Below are positions 1 to 5,685 of a stretch of 5,685 nt of DNA, piece after piece. Position 1 is the first letter of the stretch, and every line of letters starts with the position of its first letter. A program made the position numbers and the translations under genes. Below the pieces are notes generated by a model that was not told where the DNA came from, searched no databases, and saw only the letters and a list, made by a program, of their open reading frames with translations. This DNA is from Desulfobacteraceae bacterium (lineage in GTDB: Bacteria; Desulfobacterota; Desulfobacteria; Desulfobacterales; UBA5616): NCBI GenBank assembly GCA_030620375.1, contig JAUXEW010000188.1, positions 1 to 5,685 on the forward strand. Direction: 5' to 3'.

Positions 1-371
1 TGGTTATCAAACAGTTTCCGATTCGAAGCCATAAGTTCGCCAAAAAAGCGGCAAGAGCTGCGCTTGCAGCAAACGAACAAGGAAAATTCTGGGAATTCCA
101 TGACAAGCTGTTTAAAAGTTACCGGAGCCTTAATGATGCTAAGTTTCTATCGTTTGCAAAAGAACTCAACCTTGATATGGAAAAATTTACAGCCGATATG
201 AATTCCGAGGCTATAAAAAAAGTGATCCAAAAAGATATCATCAACGGTAAAAAAATAGGCGTTCGAGGAACACCGAGTGTTTATATTAACGGTAAAGTCC
301 TAAAATCACGAAGCTTTAAAGGCTTTCAACAGATAATAGAAAACGAATTAAAAAAACGGTCACTTAAGTGA
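1..371 (+). CDS. DsbA-like thioredoxin-fold protein, C-terminal part (5' truncated by window)
   Basis: The reading frame is open from base 3 to the TGA at 369-371, giving 122 residues; the start lies before the window. The fragment looks like the helical insert and C-terminal half of a DsbA-family (DSBA/Thioredoxin_4) protein. It begins with a VIKQFP strand, continues with an alanine-rich helix and the family-typical segment EQGKFWEFHDKLF (about residues 25-37), and ends with GVRGTPSVYING (about residues 88-99), where Thr90-Pro91 is the expected cis-proline next to the active site. The CXXC site and any signal peptide or lipobox would be in the missing part. Family members act as thiol oxidoreductases or disulfide isomerases in the cell envelope; which one this is cannot be decided here. 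GC is about 37% (134 of the first 360 bases), clearly lower than the genes downstream. Nothing links it functionally to the CoA-transferases, and it probably belongs to a separate upstream unit. Confidence 0.85.
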   Translation, partial: VIKQFPIRSHKFAKKAARAALAANEQGKFWEFHDKLFKSYRSLNDAKFLSFAKELNLDMEKFTADMNSEAIKKVIQKDIINGKKIGVRGTPSVYINGKVLKSRSFKGFQQIIENELKKRSLK

Positions 372-402
372 CCCAAAGCATTGTCCACATGTAAAGCACC
401 GG

Positions 403-430
403 TTGTCTAAAACCCACAAACGTTTATAAA
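403..430 (+). promoter_or_regulatory. Putative sigma70-type promoter for the CoA-transferase genes
   Basis: The -35 candidate is TTGTCT (403-408, 4 of 6 consensus matches). It is separated by 16 bases from the -10 candidate TATAAA (425-430, 5 of 6). Transcription would begin near 437 and leave a leader of about 80 bases before the ATG at 518. The palindrome AAACGTTT (418-425) overlaps the first base of the -10 box and could be an operator half, but it is short. The promoter is inferred from motif match and position only. Confidence 0.35.
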
Positions 431-432
431 TA

Positions 433-516
433 TGCGGTTTAACACCGCAATCCTGCTTCTTCACATTATCCATACGAATGCCGGTCCTTTCACCGGCACA
501 CACAAAGGGGGTGTGT
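433..516 (+). promoter_or_regulatory. Structured 5' leader: three consecutive small hairpins, RBS in last loop
   Basis: Three perfect inverted repeats lie in a row. TGCGGT (433-438) pairs with ACCGCA (444-449) over a 5-base loop. TGCCGGT (479-485) pairs with ACCGGCA (492-498) over a 6-base loop. ACACAC (498-503) pairs with GTGTGT (511-516) over the loop AAAGGGG (504-510). The last loop is the Shine-Dalgarno sequence of the gene starting at 518. The second and third stems share base 498, so they abut or compete by one pair. This could tune translation or be a protein-binding leader. It matches no riboswitch class I recognise, and the individual stems are short. Confidence 0.35.
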
Positions 517-517
517 T

Positions 518-1729
518 ATGGCTGACCAAGCACTTTCCGGACTTAAGGTGTTGGAATTCGCAAATTTGGTTTCAGGTCCTTACTGCGGCAAGCTTTTTGC
601 CGACCTCGGTGCCGAGGTAATTAAAATCGAGGAGCCGTTCAGAGGAGACGAGTCTAGGAGACGAGAGCCTTTTGCGCAGGATATTCCAGGCGCCGAGCGA
701 AGCGGACTCTTCGCATATCTCAACACCAACAAGCTCAGCATTACCCTTAATCCAAAAACCACCAAAGGAAACTCGATCTTTATGGAACTGGTCAAGGGGG
801 CTGACATCCTGATTGAAAATTATCCACCCAGGGAAATGGAAAAATTCGGACTCACATACGAAAACCTGGAGAAGGTCAATCCGCTGATCATCATGACGTC
901 GATAACGCCTTTTGGCCAGACCGGGCCCCATAGAAACTACACCGCCCATGAGTTAAACACATACCAGGGCAGCGGATACGGTATTATCAGTACCGTTACT
1001 TATGAAGAACCGGTACCGCCGCCGGTAAAAGGCGGCGGTAGACAATCGGAGTTTGGTGCCGCTCAAGCCGCCGCCGTTGCCGCTATGTGCGCCGTGCATG
1101 TGCGCGACAGCATCGGTGCCGGACAACATATCGACATATCCATTCAAGAACTTATGAGCGGACAAAATGAATCCGGAATTCAACATTGGGTTTTTGCAGA
1201 GAATGAAATGGGCGGCGTTACCCACCCGGTCCTTCAACCGATACTCCCCCTGCCCTGCAAAGACGGATGGGTTTTTTTAATGTGCGTAGAAGATCATCAG
1301 TATGATAAGTTCATTGAACTGATGGGAAATCCGGATTGGAACGAAAGTGAGCTGTTCGAAAACCGCTTTACCCGTGCCGATTATATTGATGCGCTGGCAC
1401 CGCTCTTATCCGAATGGACGATGCAATACACCAAAGAAGAAGTCTTTGAGATGAGTCAGGCGGCCCATGTCCCCGTGGCCCCGGCCTACAACTCAGAGGA
1501 AGTCGTCAACTCCCCTCATCTGGCGGCCCGTGAATATTTTGTCGAAATCGACCACCCTGAAATCGGCAGGGCAGCATATCCCGGCGCTCCGTATAGGCTT
1601 TCCTTAACACCATGGAAGATTGAACACCGAGCGCCGCTCTTGGGAGAGCACAATAAAGAAATTTTCTGTAATAGGCTCGGATATACCCGTCAGGACATGG
1701 TGAAGTTGAACCAGTCCGGCGTCATATAA
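518..1729 (+). CDS. CaiB/BaiF family III CoA-transferase homologue, probable non-catalytic (alpha-type) subunit
   Basis: This 403-residue protein has the full length of a family III CoA-transferase unit (about 400 aa). Hallmarks in order are VSGPYC (18-23) in the N-terminal Rossmann strand, ADLGAEVIKIE (28-38), NTNK (69-72), ADILIENY (95-102), FGQTGP (132-137), GAGQHIDIS (200-208), GNPDW near the small domain, and a C-terminal RAPLLGEHN. The family's catalytic Asp, expected 25 residues before the Gln of the GxGQ motif, is Glu178, and the usual GN-HP motif is degenerate (GGVTHP). It is closest to the N-half of the 865-aa protein downstream: residues 1-140 align without gaps, 68 identical by hand count. 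The ATG at 518 is supported by that alignment and by AAGGGGG (505-511) six bases upstream. Its neighbour 19 bases downstream keeps the Asp, so I infer a heteromer with this as the structural or substrate-shaping partner. Glu might still work as the nucleophile. Substrate unknown. Confidence 0.9.
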   Translation: MADQALSGLKVLEFANLVSGPYCGKLFADLGAEVIKIEEPFRGDESRRREPFAQDIPGAERSGLFAYLNTNKLSITLNPKTTKGNSIFMELVKGADILIENYPPREMEKFGLTYENLEKVNPLIIMTSITPFGQTGPHRNYTAHELNTYQGSGYGIISTVTYEEPVPPPVKGGGRQSEFGAAQAAAVAAMCAVHVRDSIGAGQHIDISIQELMSGQNESGIQHWVFAENEMGGVTHPVLQPILPLPCKDGWVFLMCVEDHQYDKFIELMGNPDWNESELFENRFTRADYIDALAPLLSEWTMQYTKEEVFEMSQAAHVPVAPAYNSEEVVNSPHLAAREYFVEIDHPEIGRAAYPGAPYRLSLTPWKIEHRAPLLGEHNKEIFCNRLGYTRQDMVKLNQSGVI

Positions 1730-1737
1730 AGCCGGAG

Positions 1738-1744
1738 AAAGGAG
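1738..1744 (+). promoter_or_regulatory. Ribosome binding site with ambiguous start (ATG 1749 or 1752)
   Basis: AAAGGAG lies 4 bases before the ATG at 1749 and 7 bases before the ATG at 1752. The second ATG has the better spacing, so the protein may start at its second Met and be 408 residues long. A third in-frame ATG at 1761 is too far to be preferred but would still keep the first conserved strand. Confidence 0.6.
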
Positions 1745-1748
1745 ACTC

Positions 1749-2978
1749 ATGATGAATAAAATGGCACTCGAAGGGATTACCGTTGTCGATTTTGGTCAGG
1801 CATGGGCCGGTCCCCATTTTGGAAGAACACTCGCTGACTACGGCGCCCGGGTGATAAAGGTCGAGAGTCAAAAAAGAATGGATGTCGTAAGAACGCTCCC
1901 CCCCTGGCCCGCCGGCGCGGTGCCTGGCCCTGACAATTCGGGGTACTATAACTGGCTTAACCGTAACAAACTGGGGGTGACAATCGACTTAACCACAGCC
2001 CGTGGCTCGGAATTGGCCATGGAAATCCTAAAAATCAGTGATGTCGTCGTGGAAAATTATTCCAGAGGTGTCATGGAAAAATTCGGATTGGACTATGAGT
2101 CGGTAAAAAAAGCCCATCCGGAAATCATATATGTTGCTTTGACCGCGTTTGGCTCGGACGGTCCGTTTAAAAACCATGTCATGTATGGAAGGCCTCAGAT
2201 CTACATCAGCGGTTTGGCCCATATTACCGGGTACCCGGACCGGCCTCCCCATCCCATCAACATCAGTTGGGGCGACCCTGTGGGCGCTCACCACGCCATG
2301 TTTGCTATGCTTAGTGCCCTTCATTATCGGAAAAAAACCGGTCAAGGCCAGTATATAGAACTTTCCCAATGGGAGGGGTTGATCGGAATCTCACCGGAAA
2401 ATATCATGGATTATATACTTAACAAAAGGATTCGAAATCGCCAGGGCAACCGGCATGAATTTATGGCGCCTCACAACGCATATCGTTGCGCCGGTGGCGA
2501 ACTGAAATGGGTGACTATTGCCGTCGCCACCGACGAAGAATGGGAATCATTGTGCGAGGTCATGGGAAATCCGGAATGGGCCAATAATGAAAAATTTGCT
2601 GACGGTCTGAGCCGTTGGGAAAACCAGGAGGAAATGGACCGTCATATTGAGGCGTGGACCATGAATTACACAGCATATGAAGTGACGGAAATGCTCCAGA
2701 AGGTAAATGTGGCGGCTTTCCCGACTTTAAGCAATCGGGGGCTCGTGGAAGACCCTCACCTTAATGCCAGGGGCTTTTTTGAGAAAATCGATCATCCTGA
2801 TCCGGAAATGAACGGGCGAAAGTACGACGGCCTCTTGTGGAAGATGAGTAAGACCCCAGGTAAAATAAGACATCGTGCCCCTCTGGTCGGGGAACACAAC
2901 AACTATGTGTTTGGAGAACTTCTGGGAATGCCTCAGGAAGAAATCGATCGCTTGGTTGAAGAAAAAGTTTTGTTTTAG
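1749..2978 (+). CDS. CaiB/BaiF family III CoA-transferase, catalytic (beta-type) subunit
   Basis: This 409-residue protein has a complete family III fold. Hallmarks are WAGP (19-22), ADYGARVIKVE (29-39), NRNKLGVTIDL (71-81), VENYSRGVMEKFGLDY (101-116), WGDPVGAHH (174-182), GQGQYIELSQWE (198-209), GNRH, GNPEW, DPHLNARGFF and RAPLVGEHN. Asp176 (Asp175 if the second Met is the start) falls exactly 25 residues before the GQGQ glutamine. That matches the nucleophilic Asp169 of formyl-CoA transferase, which forms acyl and CoA-thioester intermediates in this family. The reaction is transfer of CoA between carboxylates in the cytoplasm, although racemases share the fold. It sits 19 bases after the non-catalytic-type gene, so the two are almost certainly co-transcribed, as in BbsEF and SmtAB. 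It resembles the C-half of the downstream fusion (26 of 52 identical over the block starting KWVTIAVATDEEW). Gln17 of formyl-CoA transferase is replaced by Trp19. Substrate unknown. Confidence 0.93.
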   Translation: MMNKMALEGITVVDFGQAWAGPHFGRTLADYGARVIKVESQKRMDVVRTLPPWPAGAVPGPDNSGYYNWLNRNKLGVTIDLTTARGSELAMEILKISDVVVENYSRGVMEKFGLDYESVKKAHPEIIYVALTAFGSDGPFKNHVMYGRPQIYISGLAHITGYPDRPPHPINISWGDPVGAHHAMFAMLSALHYRKKTGQGQYIELSQWEGLIGISPENIMDYILNKRIRNRQGNRHEFMAPHNAYRCAGGELKWVTIAVATDEEWESLCEVMGNPEWANNEKFADGLSRWENQEEMDRHIEAWTMNYTAYEVTEMLQKVNVAAFPTLSNRGLVEDPHLNARGFFEKIDHPDPEMNGRKYDGLLWKMSKTPGKIRHRAPLVGEHNNYVFGELLGMPQEEIDRLVEEKVLF

Positions 2979-3080
2979 TTTCAAAATGTTCGGTTTTGTA
3001 AAAAAGAGGGAAAGCAGGTGAAGCGATTGGGCTAAAGAGAACCTTTTGAAATCCCCTCACAGGGAAAAGAGGAAAAACAG
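2979..3080 (+). other. Short intergenic spacer with RBS for the fused gene
   Basis: This 102-base spacer has no GC-rich stem with a T-run, so read-through from the upstream pair into the fused gene is likely, and I see no convincing promoter. AGAGGA (3069-3073 core) serves the ATG at 3081 with about 7-8 bases of spacing. CCTC (3055-3058) could pair with GAGG (3069-3072) over a 10-base loop and mask this site, but 4 base pairs is weak. The only open frames are two minimal ones of 11 and 5 codons, which I do not consider genes. Confidence 0.5.
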
Positions 3081-5678
3081 ATGAGCGAACAGACATTATC
3101 AGACGTTAAGGTTTTGGATTTGACCTGGTATATTGCGGGTCCCTATTGTACGAAAATGTTTGCTGATTTCGGTGCCGACGTACTGAAGATAGAAAGGTAT
3201 CCGGACGGAGACCCCGCAAGAAAAATCGGCCCCTTTTTAGGAGACGACCCCCATCCAGAAAAAAGTCTGCTCTTTTCTCACTTAAATCTCAATAAACGGG
3301 GAATAACATTGGACTTGAACGCCGCGGACGGGGGAAAAACCTTTAAAGCGCTTATAAAAGACGCGGACATTCTTGTCGAAAGCTTCAGCCCGGGTGTCAT
3401 GCAGCGGCTTGGACTGGATTATCAAACCCTAAAAGAAATAAATCCAACGCTGATCATGACCAGTATTTCGAATTTCGGGCAGACCGGCCCCTATAGAGAC
3501 TTCAAAGCATCGGAACTGGTGCTCTCCGGGATTGGACATGATATGTATTCCAGTGGTATCCCCGGGCGTCACCCGCTCAAGCTGGGTGGGAATTGTCTCC
3601 AATATCAGGCCGGTCATATGGCAGCGGCGGCTACGCTGGCTGCGTATTGGCTGCGGCGTAATCACGGTATCGGCCAATATATCGACGTCTCTATGCAAGA
3701 AGTTCTGGCGGCGGACACCGATCATAAAACCACCAACCTTGTCTCTTTTGCCTATTCGGGGATGACCATGACATCCAATGTTGTCGGCCGACTCGATCCC
3801 CGGGAAGTCGCCTCGGATATCACCCCTTCGGGAATTTTCCCCTGTAAGGACGGTTTCGTCCGTGCAGCCGGCGGAATTATGTTTTGGGATCGTTTTGTCA
3901 AGATCTTTCCGGAACTGGGTGAAATGTTTACATACCCGGATGATGTTTTGAATGTGGAAGAAAACAAACCCATCGTTGATGCCCTGTGGTACGACTGGTG
4001 CCTGGATCATACAAAACAGGAAATCATGGAGACCTGCCAGAAGGCAAAATATTTCTGTATGGCCGTCAATACTCCCAAAGATGCCATTGAGAGTCCGCAA
4101 TTTAAGGAAAGGGAGTTCTGGGTGGAAGTGGAACATCCGGTTACTGGAAAACAGATATATCCCGGCGATCCCATCAATATGGAATTAACCCCATGGAGGG
4201 TGCGAATGCCGGCTCCGCTTCTGGGGCAACACAACGAAGAAATTTTCAATGAATTACGGAATAAACCCCAAATAGAAATAAAAAGTGAAACAGAAACCAT
4301 TGTGCCGCCGAAGCTTCCACTCGAGGGAATACGCGTGGTAGATCGGGGGGTCATCTGGGCGGGGCCCACTGCAGCATGGGCTTTCGGTATCCTGGGGGCT
4401 GAAGTCATTCATATTGACAATCCCCATCATCCTCCGGATTTCAGCCGGGGGTTTATCATGTGGCCCACTGAAAATCAGCTCGAAAGGCCGGCCGGTCGAT
4501 CCAATTATCCGGAAGGAAAACTGGGCGAAAGACCCTGGAACCGGGCGTCTTTTTATACGCGCGCTTTATGGAATCGGCTTTCCTGCTGTATCGACATCGC
4601 CAAACCGGAAGGAAAGGACATTTTTAAACAGCTCATCAAAAAAAGCGATATTTTTCTGGAAAACAACAGCGCCACCGCTATGGAGAACCTCGGACTGGAC
4701 CATAAAGTGCTGATGGAAGTCAATCCGGGCCTGATCTGCATTAACATGCCGGCCTGGGGAAGAAGCGGTCCCTATAAGAAATACGTGGGATGGGGAGCGA
4801 TGCATCAAGCCCTTGGCGGTGAGGAGTGGATACGGGGCTACGATGATGACGAGCATCCGTCCCATAATACATTTCGATTCCATATGGATTCCGCCGCAGT
4901 TCCCATGGCTGTCTTTGGTACGATCATGGGCCTGATTCACCGTGAAAAAACCGGAAAGGGTCAATGGGTGGACTTTGCCCAGATGGAGGCATTGATTCAT
5001 CACTACGGTGAGATATACATGGACGCCGCCTGGAATGGAAAAGAGCAGAAAACCCATGGGAACCGACATCCTACAGCCGTCCAGGGCTGCTACCCCTGCC
5101 GGGGTCCCGAATCCACTTTGGACACCGTTATTTATGGGGGAGAGAGGTGGATCAATATCACCATCTGTAATGATGAAGAGTGGAAAGGACTTTGCAAGGT
5201 CATGGGAAATCCGGATTGGTCAAAGGATGAAAAATTTGCCAGTGTTGAGAGCCGCCGCAAACATCACGATGAATTTGATGCGCATATTATAAAATGGACT
5301 CGAACCCGGGACAATTTCGAACTCTTCTATGTGTTACAGGAAACCGGTGTCCCAGCCGGGCCGGTCGAGGACCCCAGAGACAGTTACATGGACCCGCAAC
5401 TTAATGCACGGGGCTTTTTCCAGACAATCACAGGACCCGATATCGGCACGTATCGATACCCGGGTTTCCCCTGGAAATTCTCGGAAACACCGCTTAAGGT
5501 TACCCATCCGCCGTGCATGCTCGGCGAGGACAATGACTATGTTTATAAGGACGTTATCGGCCTTACGGAAGGCGAAATTTCCGATCTGTCGTCCAAGGGA
5601 GTAATCGGTGACCTAAAATATGATTGGGCGGGCCCCATGCCCGAGCATCTGCGTAAAGAGCTATATCCCGACTTTTAG
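3081..5678 (+). CDS. Tandem-fused CaiB/BaiF family III CoA-transferase (non-catalytic N unit + catalytic C unit)
   Basis: This 865-residue protein is about twice the family length and holds two complete CaiB/BaiF units. The N unit (about 1-397) has IAGPYC (18-23), NLNK (69-72), FGQTGP (132-137), GIGQYIDVS (196-204) and APLLGQHNEE. It carries Gln174 where the catalytic Asp is expected. A polar linker (about 398-410, rich in Glu/Lys/Thr and ending VPP) leads to the C unit (about 411-865). This has WAGP (426-429), the catalytic-type Asp603 exactly 25 residues before the GKGQ glutamine, GNRH, GNPDW and DPQLNARGFF. The C unit is larger than normal, with about 18 extra residues within 448-490 and a 23-residue tail (843-865). 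Its NxNK motif is altered to NRLSCCID (498-505). The halves match the two upstream genes in order, so this looks like the one-chain version of a two-subunit enzyme. No frameshift or internal stop separates the halves. It should transfer CoA between carboxylic acids in the cytoplasm; the substrate is unknown. Confidence 0.93.
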   Translation: MSEQTLSDVKVLDLTWYIAGPYCTKMFADFGADVLKIERYPDGDPARKIGPFLGDDPHPEKSLLFSHLNLNKRGITLDLNAADGGKTFKALIKDADILVESFSPGVMQRLGLDYQTLKEINPTLIMTSISNFGQTGPYRDFKASELVLSGIGHDMYSSGIPGRHPLKLGGNCLQYQAGHMAAAATLAAYWLRRNHGIGQYIDVSMQEVLAADTDHKTTNLVSFAYSGMTMTSNVVGRLDPREVASDITPSGIFPCKDGFVRAAGGIMFWDRFVKIFPELGEMFTYPDDVLNVEENKPIVDALWYDWCLDHTKQEIMETCQKAKYFCMAVNTPKDAIESPQFKEREFWVEVEHPVTGKQIYPGDPINMELTPWRVRMPAPLLGQHNEEIFNELRNKPQIEIKSETETIVPPKLPLEGIRVVDRGVIWAGPTAAWAFGILGAEVIHIDNPHHPPDFSRGFIMWPTENQLERPAGRSNYPEGKLGERPWNRASFYTRALWNRLSCCIDIAKPEGKDIFKQLIKKSDIFLENNSATAMENLGLDHKVLMEVNPGLICINMPAWGRSGPYKKYVGWGAMHQALGGEEWIRGYDDDEHPSHNTFRFHMDSAAVPMAVFGTIMGLIHREKTGKGQWVDFAQMEALIHHYGEIYMDAAWNGKEQKTHGNRHPTAVQGCYPCRGPESTLDTVIYGGERWINITICNDEEWKGLCKVMGNPDWSKDEKFASVESRRKHHDEFDAHIIKWTRTRDNFELFYVLQETGVPAGPVEDPRDSYMDPQLNARGFFQTITGPDIGTYRYPGFPWKFSETPLKVTHPPCMLGEDNDYVYKDVIGLTEGEISDLSSKGVIGDLKYDWAGPMPEHLRKELYPDF

Positions 5679-5685
5679 AAACTAA

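Larger units (their letters stand above)
372..517 (+). other. Intergenic region between dsbA-like gene and CoA-transferase operon
   Basis: This 146-base stretch has no credible gene. An ORF opening at 432 overlaps the next gene in another frame, has no ribosome binding site and shows no family resemblance. The region holds a promoter-like pair (403-430), an 8-base palindrome AAACGTTT (418-425) just before the -10 box, and three inverted repeats (433-449, 479-498, 498-516). No classical terminator (GC-rich stem plus T-run) is visible for the upstream gene. The nearest candidate, the stem at 433-449, is followed only by a mixed CT-rich stretch. Confidence 0.6.

Noticed and set aside
433..460. 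Rho-independent terminator for the dsbA-like gene
   Set aside because: The 6-bp stem at 433-449 is followed by ATCCTGCTTCTTC rather than a T-run, so it does not meet terminator criteria.
432..620. 62-codon plus-strand frame starting in the leader
   Set aside because: It has no ribosome binding site before its ATG, overlaps the strongly supported gene at 518 in a different frame, and shows no family resemblance.
2986..3021. Tiny frames in the spacer (ATG at 2986, 11 codons; GTG at about 3018, 5 codons) as leader peptides
   Set aside because: They are too short, the first lacks a ribosome binding site, and no attenuator-like stem with a T-run follows.
3429..4136. 235-codon open frame on the minus strand inside the fused gene
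   Set aside because: It lies wholly within a plus-strand gene with clear family motifs. Its translation shows no recognisable domain, and the other minus-strand frames in the window are similar shadows.
1322..5219. Near-identical 18-base string ATGGGAAATCCGGATTGG at 1322-1339 and 5202-5219, with one mismatch at 2562-2579, as a possible repeat element
   Set aside because: It encodes the conserved MGNP-[DE]-W protein motif in three paralogous units, so shared ancestry and constraint explain it. The same holds for ATGGAAAAATTCGGA at 836-850 and 2073-2087.
1..5685. CRISPR array, tRNA or rRNA genes, insertion sequence
   Set aside because: No direct repeat-spacer pattern, no cloverleaf or rRNA-like sequence and no transposase or terminal inverted repeats are visible. 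Almost all of the window is explained by four coding regions.

Overview
The window reads as part of an accessory, probably catabolic, region of a Gram-negative bacterium. The likely source is an anaerobic Desulfobacterota-type organism (sulfate reducer or relative). This rests on the general look of the proteins, a GC content near 50% in the main genes, and the clustering of several CoA-transferase genes. It is an inference from style, not a proven taxonomic call. All genes are on the plus strand.

Layout. Bases 1-371 hold the C-terminal 122 codons of a DsbA-like thioredoxin-fold protein whose N-terminus, including the CXXC site, lies outside the window. A 146-base gap (372-517) follows, with a plausible sigma70-type promoter and three small inverted repeats; the last of these places the Shine-Dalgarno sequence in a hairpin loop. 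Three CaiB/BaiF (family III) CoA-transferase genes then run to the end: a 403-aa protein (518-1729), a 409-aa protein (1749-2978, only 19 bases downstream), and an 865-aa protein (3081-5678) made of two complete CaiB/BaiF units in tandem.

The main point is the symmetry of these four units. The catalytic Asp of family III enzymes (Asp169 in formyl-CoA transferase) is kept in the second gene (Asp176) and in the C-terminal half of the third (Asp603). It is replaced by Glu178 in the first gene and Gln174 in the N-terminal half of the third. The first gene resembles the N-half of the fusion (68 of 140 identical, gap-free, counted by hand). The second gene resembles the C-half (26 of 52 identical in a C-terminal block). 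The locus therefore appears to carry the same two-subunit enzyme plan twice: once as separate genes and once fused into one chain.

How the genes may work together. Family III enzymes move CoA between carboxylic acids and form intertwined dimers. The first two proteins plausibly form a heteromer with one active subunit type, as in the two-gene enzymes BbsEF (benzylsuccinate) and SmtAB (malate). The fusion would be the one-chain version, acting on a related acid or another step of the same pathway. The substrates cannot be read from this sequence.
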